The translations under genes and the position numbers were made by a program. DNA of 64,000 nt from a virus. The DNA is taken from positions 1-64,000 of IMG/VR virus record IMGVR_UViG_3300040808_000935; one strand, written 5' to 3'. Positions 32,880-42,549 of this stretch are shown here, in pieces. Each line of letters begins with the position of its first letter. The first letter of the stretch is position 1. The notes under the pieces were generated by a model that was not told the DNA's origin, ran no database searches, and saw only the letters and a program-made list of their open reading frames with translations.

Positions 32880-33385
32880 TGTATTTTAAAAATATGCCAA
32901 ATATTGTTTATAAGTTTAATGACAAACAAATCCTTGTTAAAGATATATTCAGAAGAATTCAACTATCTACAGAAGCAAAAGATAGACGCCAACTAATCAA
33001 TTACATTATTGAAGACGGCGAAACCCCAGATGCAGTTGCTTATAATTTTTATGGGTCTTCTGAAATGCACTGGCTTATACTTTTAGTTAATGAAATATTC
33101 AGTGTAAAAGAAGAATGGCCTATTCACCAACAAGACATTTTTAGATATACAGAAAGCAAGTACGGTGTGGGTAACGCTTCAGATATCCATCACTATGCAC
33201 TCTCAGAAGATACAAATATTATCGTAGACTACAATGCCGCTGATTTGGCTAATGGTGTAATTGAGGAAGTTACTAACTATGCCTACGAAGAATCTTTGAA
33301 CGACGACAAGCGTCAGATTTTTCTATTGAGGAACGAATATGTTCAACAATTTACTATGCAGTATAAAAAACTAATACAGGCTTAA
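32879..33385 (+). CDS. 53: Baseplate wedge protein gp53
   Basis: 168 residues (T4: 196). YKFNDKQILVKDIFRRIQL, then YIIEDGETPDAVAYNFYGSSEMHWLILLVN is the gp53 family signature (LysM-like region). It completes the wedge and lets six wedges join round the hub. The gene order gp48-gp53-gp27-gp5 places it in a baseplate operon. The next ATG is 1 base after its stop. Confidence 0.92.
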   Translation: MYFKNMPNIVYKFNDKQILVKDIFRRIQLSTEAKDRRQLINYIIEDGETPDAVAYNFYGSSEMHWLILLVNEIFSVKEEWPIHQQDIFRYTESKYGVGNASDIHHYALSEDTNIIVDYNAADLANGVIEEVTNYAYEESLNDDKRQIFLLRNEYVQQFTMQYKKLIQA

Positions 33386-33386
33386 C

Positions 33387-34691
33387 ATGGCAGAACTTAT
33401 ATACAAGCCCGGTGAGGTGAGAATTGAGAATCTTGCTATTACAAATGCCAAAACCGGCGACACATTAGATTTAACAAACTTCGCAGCTGAGATTAATATT
33501 TACGAAGATATCTTTTCTCCTGTTATATTTGGTAACATTATTATATCTGATGCTGTTAATGCTATTAATACTTTTCCTATCCTAGGAACAGAAGTTATTA
33601 ACATAAAACTTAGAACCCCTCAATTAGGAACAGCGATTGAAGGTAATTTTCAGCTATACGCTATTGAAGACAGGCAGCTGTTAACAGACAGAGAACAGTC
33701 CTATAGACTAGCTTTTATTTCTAGAGAAGGATATAGGGACCAAGTTACAAACATCTCTAAAACTTTTAGAGGTAAAACCCATGAGATTGCGGCAGATATC
33801 TTTGGTGAATATGTACAATTAGACAAAGATTTAATTATAGGCGACACCCCACATCAAAGTAAAATAACTTATACTTCTAACTTTTGGACAGCCTTTAGAA
33901 ATTTTAATTTTTTATCTAAGAGATCAAAGGGTTCAGACTTAGGGGCAAATGATTTTTTATTCTTTGAAACTAATTCTTCTTTTTGGTGGGCATCAACTGA
34001 ATGGTTAATTGACGAACAATTAAAGAATGGTTTATTCGAAGAGTACATATACGAACCACCTGGAGTAAAGCTACCTAGAAGGGTTAGTGGTTATAATTTT
34101 GTTGGGGCAGTTTTGCCGCCCGAATTTACACAGGTAGAAGATATAAAAATACCTAAAACTATGGACTTGTTAGAACAACAAGACTCAGGGTTTTATTCTA
34201 ATGGTGTTAGAGCTTTTAATTTTACAACAGGCGAACATTTTGAAAAGAACTTCAACGCTATAGAGGAATGGGAAAAGTATGTTAGGACAGACAAAGGTTC
34301 TATTATTCCCGCACTTGTTGAGAAGATGCCCTATAGTAATGTGCAATTTATTCCTCTAAATAGTTGGGTACATAATGATTACGAATTTGATGATGAATAT
34401 TTAGATAATCCATCACAGAGACAGACATATTCTAACTCATTTAAACAATTTAAGTTTCAAATGGAAGTGCCGGGAAGAACAGACATAGAAGTGGGTAAAC
34501 TTATTGTTGTCATGTTTCCTAATGTAAAAAGTAAAACAATAGACGACCCACAAACTATGGATATGGCTTTTGACGAATTGTTAACGGGCCCTTATCTAGT
34601 AACAGCAATTAACCACAAAATAGATAATGCTAAACATTATATGATTTTAGAAATAGTAAAAAATGGACTAACCAAGTCTATAGGAGATTGA
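33387..34691 (+). CDS. 27: Baseplate hub gp27-like
   Basis: 434 residues (T4: 391). IENLAITNAKTGDTLDLTNFAAEINIYEDIF and NIIISDAVNAINTFPILGTE match the first tube-like domain of gp27. The C-terminal part has VPGRTDIEVGKLIVVMFPN, typical of hub proteins. It forms the trimeric ring that links tube and spike. It is immediately followed by the gp5 spike gene (1-base gap), with which it forms a complex. Confidence 0.88.
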   Translation: MAELIYKPGEVRIENLAITNAKTGDTLDLTNFAAEINIYEDIFSPVIFGNIIISDAVNAINTFPILGTEVINIKLRTPQLGTAIEGNFQLYAIEDRQLLTDREQSYRLAFISREGYRDQVTNISKTFRGKTHEIAADIFGEYVQLDKDLIIGDTPHQSKITYTSNFWTAFRNFNFLSKRSKGSDLGANDFLFFETNSSFWWASTEWLIDEQLKNGLFEEYIYEPPGVKLPRRVSGYNFVGAVLPPEFTQVEDIKIPKTMDLLEQQDSGFYSNGVRAFNFTTGEHFEKNFNAIEEWEKYVRTDKGSIIPALVEKMPYSNVQFIPLNSWVHNDYEFDDEYLDNPSQRQTYSNSFKQFKFQMEVPGRTDIEVGKLIVVMFPNVKSKTIDDPQTMDMAFDELLTGPYLVTAINHKIDNAKHYMILEIVKNGLTKSIGD

Positions 34692-34692
34692 G

Positions 34693-36534
34693 ATGAGTGA
34701 TATTAGAATGCCTAAGTTCTTTTGGTGGATTGGAGTCGTAGAAGATAGACTCGATCCAGAATTCTTAGGTAGATATAGAGTTAGAATTTTAGGTTATCAT
34801 ACGGGTAACAAAGAAACTCTACCAACTGAAGATTTGCCTTGGGCGGTACCAGTACTCCCAGCAAATTCGGGCAGTATGTCTGGCGTAGGCGTGAGCGGTG
34901 GCGGGCTTGTTGAGGGCTCTACTGTTATTGGATTTTTTGCTGACGGCGAAGATGGACAATCTCCTCTTATATTTGGAACATTCCAAACAAATCCTCAAGT
35001 CGATTATAATGGCAACGATCCTGAATCTGCAGCTGTGGATTCAGCAAAAACCTCAGAGATGATTGCTGAACTTACTAAACAGGTACAAGGATTAGAAGAG
35101 ATAATCCGACAACAGGCAAGAGAAAACAAACCTACAGAAAGTTACGAAGCAGAAAGAGATTTACTCAAACAACAAATCGACGCCTTAAATGGTGTTGGTG
35201 ATACTTTGGGATTTACTGATCCTAGAAAAATATTTCCTAGAACTCCAACAGGCACGGGTTATAACACATTAAAAGAACCAAACTCTAGTAGACTTTCTAG
35301 GGGCCCAGATGCAGAACTTCACGCTTCACTTGTTAATAAAAGAACTACAAGACTGGGAGAAGAAGGCACAGAGATTCCTATGGCAACCGCTGCTAGTGTT
35401 GTATCGGTATTAGACGATAAAGACGGTGTACCATACGAAAGACCTTTCTGGGAAGAACCACATCCTAGATTTGGGTGGGACAAGAAAAGTTATTGCCCAC
35501 ATGGCACTAAGCCAACTTCAGAACACATGAAGTTTAGCGAGTCTTCACTTTACCCTTATAACAGAGTTCTTGAAACAGAAACAGGACACATATTTGAAGT
35601 TGATGATACACCAGACAATGGAAGAATACACGAGTATCACAACTCCGGCACATTTTACGAAATACAAGCAGACGGTAAAAAGATAACCAAAGTAGTTGGT
35701 GACGATTACGACATTACAATTAGAGATAAAAAAGTTTTTATTGGTGGTAGCTGTACTGTTACTATTGAAGGCGACGCTAGTGTTTATGTTAAAGGTAATA
35801 GCTACGAGGAAGTAGATGGAGACAAATTTGTAAGCGTAAAAGGAGATCATGTTACAAAGGTTGGCGGTAACCAAGTATTAGAAGTGTTAACTGATTCCAA
35901 TTCACAGATCAATGGATCAAAGGGTTACAGAGTATCAGGCGACGATAGTGAAACTATTGTTGGTAATCAAACACACTCAGTTGCCGGAACAAAGATGACC
36001 ACAGTCAATGGCAATGTAACAGAAAAATATTTGAGTGAGGTTAAGGTTACTGTAGGAAAGAGTTATGCTCAACTAGTTGCTGAGAAATGGAATGTAGGTT
36101 CAGGCAAAAACATGGGACTTGGTTCGGCCGAGAAAGTAAATATTAAATCTAAATTAGAAATGGAAATTGAATCTGAGTCAACACAGCTAGTCAAGTCTAA
36201 AGAAGAACAAACCTTTACGGCGCTTGCCACACAAGTATTTAATGTTGGCACAGTACAGACAATGACAATGGGAGCTGATGAAGTACCAGCAGATGGAGAC
36301 ACACCTGCAGAACCAGCAGTACCTGGAGAGCAGATCATCGGAGTGAAAGGTGGCACCCAAACGTTTACAGCAGATCAAACTATTATTGAGAATGATGTAA
36401 GGATTGAAGGAGCTACACATTCAGTCGAAGATGTTTCAACAGATGCGGGCAATGGACCTACATTGGCTACACATAAACATAAAGAGATACCGGGTAGCGG
36501 CGATCCAACAGATACAACGGTAGCAGACGCGTAA
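34693..36534 (+). CDS. 5: Central spike gp5-like, without lysozyme domain
   Basis: 613 residues. The N-terminal OB-fold (about 1-110) has WWIGVVEDRLDPEFLGRYRVRI, DLPWAVPVLP and LIFGTFQ, as in gp5/VgrG proteins. A coiled coil (about 118-165) and linker follow. From about 310 there is a long run of beta-helix repeats (GSCTVTIEGDASVYVKGN, KGDHVTKVGGN). The T4 lysozyme domain that lies between these parts is not seen. The spike would therefore pierce the outer membrane without its own muramidase, unless another protein supplies it. Confidence 0.9.
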   Translation: MSDIRMPKFFWWIGVVEDRLDPEFLGRYRVRILGYHTGNKETLPTEDLPWAVPVLPANSGSMSGVGVSGGGLVEGSTVIGFFADGEDGQSPLIFGTFQTNPQVDYNGNDPESAAVDSAKTSEMIAELTKQVQGLEEIIRQQARENKPTESYEAERDLLKQQIDALNGVGDTLGFTDPRKIFPRTPTGTGYNTLKEPNSSRLSRGPDAELHASLVNKRTTRLGEEGTEIPMATAASVVSVLDDKDGVPYERPFWEEPHPRFGWDKKSYCPHGTKPTSEHMKFSESSLYPYNRVLETETGHIFEVDDTPDNGRIHEYHNSGTFYEIQADGKKITKVVGDDYDITIRDKKVFIGGSCTVTIEGDASVYVKGNSYEEVDGDKFVSVKGDHVTKVGGNQVLEVLTDSNSQINGSKGYRVSGDDSETIVGNQTHSVAGTKMTTVNGNVTEKYLSEVKVTVGKSYAQLVAEKWNVGSGKNMGLGSAEKVNIKSKLEMEIESESTQLVKSKEEQTFTALATQVFNVGTVQTMTMGADEVPADGDTPAEPAVPGEQIIGVKGGTQTFTADQTIIENDVRIEGATHSVEDVSTDAGNGPTLATHKHKEIPGSGDPTDTTVADA

Positions 36535-36544
36535 GGAGGAGAAA

Positions 36545-37186
36545 ATGAGTTGTGGACCAGCGGCAGGATTAAAAGGACTAGCAGATAAGATAGAGGCTGC
36601 TAATGATGAATTAGATAGTTTATTGGAGAGTGCCACAGGTGGTATTACCGATTTACTTGACAGCTTAGAAAGCATAGTCCAAGAGGAAGTTAATGGCATT
36701 GAGGATAAACTTACTAGTATGATCCCTTCATTGTTAGATCCTCCGCCCGATAGTATTTTAGGACAAGTACAGGATATTGGTAAACTCTTAGCTTTGGGTG
36801 TTGTTGCAGGACCTCAGGTACTTGCAGCAGCAAAAAACTTTGAAACAAAATGGGGCGGCATTCTTAAATCTAATCCAGTCTTTGATGGGGACTTAGAAAT
36901 AAGTGACATCGGTGGAATGGTGGATTTGTTAAGACAGGGAGCAGCAGATATAGACGGTCTATGTAAACTTCTCCCCAACGTAAAAGATGACGGAATTGTT
37001 ATTAGCATTTTAGCGTCTCCTGTAAGTTTCCCTGAAGTAGATGCAGTCGCTATGATAAAAGGACACAAATTACCAGAATTGCCAAAACCCAAATTTGAAC
37101 TTGAAGTTGGTAGACAGAAGAAGGAAGCAGAAGCATCCTTTGTAAACTATGAAGTTCCTAAGATTTATTTTGGCCCAAGAGGTTAA
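36545..37186 (+). CDS. Hypothetical baseplate-operon protein
   Basis: 213 residues. An N-terminal helical part is rich in Leu, Asp and Glu (ESATGGITDLLDSLESIVQEEV). It then has a short hydrophobic helix (LLALGVVAGPQVLAAA) and a C-terminal basic tail. It lies between the gp5 spike and gp25, so a baseplate or spike-chaperone role is likely. AAGGAGG lies just before the ATG. I do not know the family. Confidence 0.65.
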   Translation: MSCGPAAGLKGLADKIEAANDELDSLLESATGGITDLLDSLESIVQEEVNGIEDKLTSMIPSLLDPPPDSILGQVQDIGKLLALGVVAGPQVLAAAKNFETKWGGILKSNPVFDGDLEISDIGGMVDLLRQGAADIDGLCKLLPNVKDDGIVISILASPVSFPEVDAVAMIKGHKLPELPKPKFELEVGRQKKEAEASFVNYEVPKIYFGPRG

Positions 37187-37192
37187 AGGAAG

Positions 37193-37200
37193 TATAAATA
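37193..37200 (+). promoter_or_regulatory. T4-type late promoter box (TATAAATA), leaderless arrangement
   Basis: TATAAATA in the 19-base gap before gp25, with 5 bases (CAGTT) to the ATG at 37206. The nearest purine-rich site (AAAGGA) is about 15 bases from the ATG, too far for normal use. Confidence 0.65.
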
Positions 37201-37205
37201 CAGTT

Positions 37206-37610
37206 ATGGCCATAACAAATCTATCATTAAGTAAGATATATAAAGACATAGACTTCGGGTTTAAGGCAAACCCGGCATCTGGCGACCTTTCTAAGAAAAT
37301 AGATGTTAAAGCTGTGTTGCAGTCTGTTAAAACACTGATCATGCTTAACTATTACGAAAAGCCGTTTCGCCCAGAGATTGGGACAGGAATTCGGGGGCTA
37401 TTGTTTGAACCGCTGTCTCCTGTAGTCGGTGCTACATTAGAAAAAATAATTGAGCAAGTAATAGAATCATATGAGCCTAGAGCAAAAAAGATTAGAGTTA
37501 TTTCAGAGCCAGATTATGATAGTAATACATACCGCATGACCTTAGAGTTTTACGTGGTTGGTATTGAAAGTCAACAAAAACTACAGGTAGAATTAAAGAG
37601 GTTAAGATAA
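37206..37610 (+). CDS. 25: Baseplate wedge gp25, lysozyme-like family
   Basis: 134 residues from the ATG at 37206 (T4: 132). A frame extending to 37149 overlaps the previous gene and is rejected. YKDIDFGFKANPASGDL then PFRPEIGTGIRGLLFEPLSP then ESYEPRAKKIRV is the gp25 signature, shared with T6SS TssE. It belongs to the wedge inner ring and initiates the sheath. The TATAAATA box 5 bases upstream suggests a leaderless late mRNA starting here. Confidence 0.92.
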   Translation: MAITNLSLSKIYKDIDFGFKANPASGDLSKKIDVKAVLQSVKTLIMLNYYEKPFRPEIGTGIRGLLFEPLSPVVGATLEKIIEQVIESYEPRAKKIRVISEPDYDSNTYRMTLEFYVVGIESQQKLQVELKRLR

Positions 37611-37613
37611 GCA

Positions 37614-39524
37614 ATGGCACAATTAAACGTAACAGAACTAGACTTTAACAATATAAAACAGAATTTAAAGGCTTATCTATCTTCCCAAGAAGAATTCTCA
37701 GACTTTAATTTTGAAGGTTCTGCTTTGAACGTCCTGATGGATACCTTAGCATATAACACGCATTACAACGGTATGTTGGCTCATATGCTTGCAAATGAAA
37801 ACTTTTTAGACAGTGCCATTAAAAGATCCTCGGTTGTTTCTTTAGCCAAAGCGCTAGGCTATACTCCTGTTTCTAAAAGAGCGGCAAGTGCTAGAGTCAA
37901 TATTTTACTCTACCCAGATCCTTCGTATACACCAACAGTTTACACACTAAGCAGAGACACACAATTTAGAGCAACACTTGATGGAAAATCTTATGTATTT
38001 TATCCACAAGAAGATCGCTTAATTCCTCTAGTCAACTCAAACGGAGTAGACTTATTTTACTTTGCGGATGTTGAGATTAAAGAGGGTAGACGACTTAGCA
38101 ATAGTTTTTTAATTGATTCTAATAGTAGATCAGGACCTTTAGTGGTACCGAATGCCGACATTGATACAACAACATTGAGAGTAAGAGTACAAAACTCAGC
38201 AACAGATGTTGGCGTTAGAACGTTTGTTAAAAAGTCTGGCTTTATAGATGTTAAAGGAACTGACAATGTTTATTTCTTGGAAGAAGGCCCTACAGGGCTT
38301 TATCAATTAAGGTTCGGAGACGGTGTTATAGGACAAAAGTTATCCGAAGGCAACATTGTAATTATAGATTATCTAAACACTTCAGGTATTAATTCTAATA
38401 CCGCAAAACAATTTACTATTACAGACGTTTTGACAGGTTCTGGAGAAACACTATCAGTTCAAACAGTATCACCTGCATCGGGCGGCGCTACAAGGGAAAG
38501 TGTTGATAGCATTAAAATTAATGCTCCACGATACAATGCTACAAAAGAAAGAGCAGTTACATCTAACGATTATGAATCACTAATTAAGATTGAAAATCCA
38601 TCAGTACAATCTGTATCTGTTTGGGGAGGAGAAGAAAACGATCCTCCTATGTACGGAAAAGTATTTGTCTCGTTGAATCCGTTTCCTGGCAGTGTTATTA
38701 CAGAAAATACCAAACAAAAAATTCTAACAGAAATTATAACTCCTAGAGCACCTATTGCTATTGAGCCAGAATTTATAGATCCAGAGTATACTTATGTTGG
38801 AGTTAAAACAGTCGCTACATATTCTGTCAAAGAAACAGCACTAACATCTGGACAGATTTCAGCTGCCGTTAATGCCGCAATACAGGGCTACTTCACAACT
38901 GAATTAAATATTCTAAATAAGAGTTTATATTATTCTAGATTGCATGAAGTAATCAAAACAGTTTCGCCATCTATTATTTCAGTGGCTCTCAACCTAACTA
39001 TACAAAAAAGAATCTCTTTAGTAGATTTAAATGCAGTTGGAACATTGTTCTCAAACTTCAATGAAAAAATTCAACCCAGAACTTTACACACTACTTGGTT
39101 TAATGCTGTTGTTAATACACAAACATACAAGTGCAAAATTATTGACTTGCCAGAAGCAACCGTAGTATCACCTAACCACAATGGCTTTGGTAAACTTTGG
39201 TTACAATCTGATACAGGTAAAAATATTGCAGAGATTGGAACTATTAATTACGACACTGGTAAACTTACTATTTTAAAACTTCAAGTGTCCTCTTTATATG
39301 GCACTGAGACACATTTACGTCTCACAGTAGACCCACATAATACGACTAAGGATATTACAACAGATATCTTAACTAGAACATCAGAAATAAAAGAGTCTGC
39401 TGTTGTAGCGAAGCCATCGAAAAATACAATTATAACTCTCAATCAAACAGTGGGAGATATCATAACTGGAGCAAGATCTTCATTCATAATTGAAGCAAAA
39501 CCAAGAGTAAAAGAGACACTGTAA
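37614..39524 (+). CDS. 6: Baseplate wedge gp6 (gpJ-like)
   Basis: 636 residues (T4: 660). FNFEGSALNVLMDTLAYNTHYNGMLA then FLDSAIKRSSVVSLAKALGY, NDYESLIKIENPSVQSVSVWGGEEND and later GKVFVSLNP are conserved gp6/gpJ features. gp6 forms the dodecameric ring that drives the baseplate from hexagon to star. The start follows gp25 by 3 bases. Confidence 0.93.
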   Translation: MAQLNVTELDFNNIKQNLKAYLSSQEEFSDFNFEGSALNVLMDTLAYNTHYNGMLAHMLANENFLDSAIKRSSVVSLAKALGYTPVSKRAASARVNILLYPDPSYTPTVYTLSRDTQFRATLDGKSYVFYPQEDRLIPLVNSNGVDLFYFADVEIKEGRRLSNSFLIDSNSRSGPLVVPNADIDTTTLRVRVQNSATDVGVRTFVKKSGFIDVKGTDNVYFLEEGPTGLYQLRFGDGVIGQKLSEGNIVIIDYLNTSGINSNTAKQFTITDVLTGSGETLSVQTVSPASGGATRESVDSIKINAPRYNATKERAVTSNDYESLIKIENPSVQSVSVWGGEENDPPMYGKVFVSLNPFPGSVITENTKQKILTEIITPRAPIAIEPEFIDPEYTYVGVKTVATYSVKETALTSGQISAAVNAAIQGYFTTELNILNKSLYYSRLHEVIKTVSPSIISVALNLTIQKRISLVDLNAVGTLFSNFNEKIQPRTLHTTWFNAVVNTQTYKCKIIDLPEATVVSPNHNGFGKLWLQSDTGKNIAEIGTINYDTGKLTILKLQVSSLYGTETHLRLTVDPHNTTKDITTDILTRTSEIKESAVVAKPSKNTIITLNQTVGDIITGARSSFIIEAKPRVKETL

Positions 39525-42074
39525 ATGTCAAATATAATACCAAGTTATTATAGATATATTTCAGGATTAGTAATTACTAATGCGGGATCTGGGTTTACCT
39601 CGGTTCCTGATATCGTAATTTCTGGTGGCGGTGGTACTGGCGGTGCCGCGGTTGCCGAAATCTTTAATGGTAGAATTATAGGCGTAACACTTACCAATAT
39701 TGGTACTGGTTATACTACATCTCCTAATGTTGCCGTAGTGGGCGGCGGTGGAAGTGGTGCAGTTATTACTGCTAACGTATCCTTTGCCTCAGGTGTGGGT
39801 GAGATAGCTAATGTAAAAGCTAGTTCTCTTATAGACAAAGATCTTCCAGAGTTTGTTAGACAAGACCACCCAGAATTCACAAATTTTATTAAGAAATATG
39901 TTGCTTGGATGGACCAAGAAGGCAATCCAAATAATATACTTCTAAACAAAAAGTATAATGATATAGATTCTGCTACAGAAGCAGAGCTGCTAAAGTGGCA
40001 AAATCAATTAGGCAGGGACTTGCCTAACAGTTTAGCAGTAGATAAAAAGACCCTACTAAAAAGATTAAAAGATCTTTATGAGACAAAAGGATCTAGAAGA
40101 TCCATAGAACTATTCTTCAGATTATTGTTTGACGAAGAAGTTACTGTTTACTACCCACAGGAAGAACTATTAAGAGCATCTGACGGCAGATGGGTTGAAG
40201 ATAAGGCGATTCGTGTATCTGGTATTGCAGGACAGGCTGACTTACTAACATACCAAGGCAAGTTAATTGACATTCATGTCTTTAAGACTGTTGGTACACT
40301 TACAACATCAAAGATCATTGAAGCCACTGTAACACAGGTTGAAAAAATTGCCTACTCTAAACCCACAACTTATGAGTTCATAGTTCAATTACCAGCCGGC
40401 ACAACGAATATAGACGGACCGGGTGCAGACGCCTCATTAAATATAAATGTAACTGCTGGAGTAATTACATCTGTAGACGTATTGATAGCAGGATCTGGAT
40501 ATAATGCAGCGCCAGTACTGGAAATATATGACAGCGCAGGCACAGGAGCAGATTTAAGAGTAATTGTTGAAGACGGAAAAATTGCTAGCGTAACTGTTGC
40601 CGACGGTGGTTCTGGTTATGTTGCCCCCGAATATATTTTAAATTATGATAGCATTCAAACTTATGTCACTTTAAGAGGCGAAACAGTACCTGAAGGATAT
40701 TTAATTAGAACACTGAACAGTGTTACTACTGTCACTCCTTACACTGGAGACAATCTTAATTTACGAGTTGGTAATATTTTTGAGATTAATGAATCAGGAG
40801 ACGACGGCAGAGGATATGCCCTAGATTATTTTGCAGAAGAATACACATATATCGGCGGCGACAACGGCGCTTATATTAGAGTAGAACGAGTAGACACAAC
40901 CGGAATGCCAACATTGTGGTCAATCGTACAATCTGGTTCTGGCTTCTTAGGAGCAGATACAACTTTGCCCATTACAACACCAAGTGGGTTAAATTTTAAT
41001 ATCAAATTAATTACAGGGTACTTATATTCTTATCCTGGTAAATACTTAAATGATAGAGGCAAACTATCGGACGTAAACAGACTACAAGATAATAGAAAAT
41101 ATCAAAAGTATTCTTACGTTGTTAAAACCGGAATTCCACAAAGCCGATGGAACAAGTCTATAAGAGAATTGGTACACCCCGCGGGTATGGAAGTTTTCGG
41201 CGATCTAATTATTAAACACAATATAGATTTTGGCGCAAACTTATCTATAGTAACAGACGGTGTTATCTTCAGTAAGTTCTTTGCAACTGATGATGTTAAT
41301 GCTTCTGTTATTGTAGTTAGGCTACATATTTACAAAAACTTCTCAGAGGCATTAAATGTTTCTGAAAGTGTAAGTAAGACTTTCGGAATTAATAAACAAG
41401 ACACCACCACACAAGGTGAGTCGGTACTTCAACTATTTGAAACAAGTAAATCTGATACAGCAAATGTGTCTCAGATATTTGATAGAGTGGTGGATTATAA
41501 TAGAGAATTTCAGGAGGCACAAAATGCCACTGATATATTCGAATCATTAATTTCGTACAATAGGACGTTTACTGAAAATCAGTCAACTTCCGAATTAATT
41601 GCTAAGGTACTAGGCAAAGCAGAATCAGAAACAGTAGCACTTTCAGAAGATACTGTTTATGATATGCAGAAAGGTATACAAGAGAGTCTCACAGCAGTGG
41701 GCTCATTTGGTTTAGAATTTAATCAAGGCACTATTACAGACTCTGTAACGGCTACATCATTGCCCGCAATTACGGCAGGTATTGTACCACACGAAGAGGA
41801 GGCTCAGACGTTTGAAGAATTGCATATTCTAACAAACAGTTATGCTGCCCAAGATTATTTCCTGGAAGATTACGTAGGGAGTATTATTTCCTATATAAAT
41901 AAACACAAGAAACTAGTGTTAACGGCGTCTGCTATAGATAGCGTTGCACTTAATACAACAACAACTTTAACCCCAGATTCCACTAGTAGCTCAGACTCTG
42001 GAATATTAAACTTACAGGATTACGCAGGAGATGTATTCGGCGGAGATTATGTAGGTAGTGGATATGGAATTTAA
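39525..42074 (+). CDS. Large baseplate/structural protein (gp7-position) with GSGYT modules
   Basis: 849 residues. Two N-terminal Gly-rich units (NAGSGFTSVPDIVISGGGG, then NIGTGYTTSPNVAVVGGGG) are of the same type as in gp8 and the giant fibre gene. The body has DLPEFVRQDHPEFTNFIKKYV, then LYETKGSRRSIELFFRLLF and YYPQEELLRASDGRW. More GSGY units appear at about 310-370. The C-terminal third is helical and repetitive (SESVSKTFG, YNREFQEAQNATDIFES). It lies between gp6 and gp8, the place of gp7 in T4. Homology to gp7 is not visible by eye. Confidence 0.75.
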   Translation: MSNIIPSYYRYISGLVITNAGSGFTSVPDIVISGGGGTGGAAVAEIFNGRIIGVTLTNIGTGYTTSPNVAVVGGGGSGAVITANVSFASGVGEIANVKASSLIDKDLPEFVRQDHPEFTNFIKKYVAWMDQEGNPNNILLNKKYNDIDSATEAELLKWQNQLGRDLPNSLAVDKKTLLKRLKDLYETKGSRRSIELFFRLLFDEEVTVYYPQEELLRASDGRWVEDKAIRVSGIAGQADLLTYQGKLIDIHVFKTVGTLTTSKIIEATVTQVEKIAYSKPTTYEFIVQLPAGTTNIDGPGADASLNINVTAGVITSVDVLIAGSGYNAAPVLEIYDSAGTGADLRVIVEDGKIASVTVADGGSGYVAPEYILNYDSIQTYVTLRGETVPEGYLIRTLNSVTTVTPYTGDNLNLRVGNIFEINESGDDGRGYALDYFAEEYTYIGGDNGAYIRVERVDTTGMPTLWSIVQSGSGFLGADTTLPITTPSGLNFNIKLITGYLYSYPGKYLNDRGKLSDVNRLQDNRKYQKYSYVVKTGIPQSRWNKSIRELVHPAGMEVFGDLIIKHNIDFGANLSIVTDGVIFSKFFATDDVNASVIVVRLHIYKNFSEALNVSESVSKTFGINKQDTTTQGESVLQLFETSKSDTANVSQIFDRVVDYNREFQEAQNATDIFESLISYNRTFTENQSTSELIAKVLGKAESETVALSEDTVYDMQKGIQESLTAVGSFGLEFNQGTITDSVTATSLPAITAGIVPHEEEAQTFEELHILTNSYAAQDYFLEDYVGSIISYINKHKKLVLTASAIDSVALNTTTTLTPDSTSSSDSGILNLQDYAGDVFGGDYVGSGYGI

Positions 42075-42091
42075 ACAAATGGAGAATAACA

Positions 42092-42532
42092 ATGTTTAAT
42101 AAAGATAGCCTTAAGGCTAAAGGTAAAGTCCATGTAGTCGTTAAAGACGCTCAAGGTTTAGTAAAAGAAGAATTTACTACTAACAACCTAGTCGTTGACG
42201 CAGGTTTAGATTTTATTGCATCAAGAATGAATTCTACACCTGGAGCGATGTCACACATGGCAATTGGTTCAGACGATACAGCAGCAACTTCAGTCGATAC
42301 CCAGCTGGGTAACGAACTGGCAAGAGTAGCTCTAACTTCTGATACTGTTACAAATAACTCTATTGAGTTTGTAGCATCATTTGCTGCAGGTACAGGTACA
42401 GGAGCAATTACAGAAGCAGGCGTTCTTAACGGCGCATCTGGCGGCACTATGCTTTGCCGTACAGTGTTTTCTGTAGTTAACAAAGGCGCTCAAGATACTA
42501 TGACAGTAACTTGGACCGTAACTATTTCTTAA
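42092..42532 (+). CDS. Small virion protein, tail-associated
   Basis: 146 residues. VHVVVKDAQGLVKEEFTTNNLVVDAGLDFIASRM then MAIGSDDTAAT and ITEAGVLNGASGGTMLCRTVF fits a class of phage tail or fibre accessory proteins seen also in prophages. Their role is not defined. AATGGAGAATAAC precedes the ATG. It lies between the gp7-position protein and gp8. Confidence 0.65.
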   Translation: MFNKDSLKAKGKVHVVVKDAQGLVKEEFTTNNLVVDAGLDFIASRMNSTPGAMSHMAIGSDDTAATSVDTQLGNELARVALTSDTVTNNSIEFVASFAAGTGTGAITEAGVLNGASGGTMLCRTVFSVVNKGAQDTMTVTWTVTIS

Positions 42533-42549
42533 TAGAATAGGAAAATATA

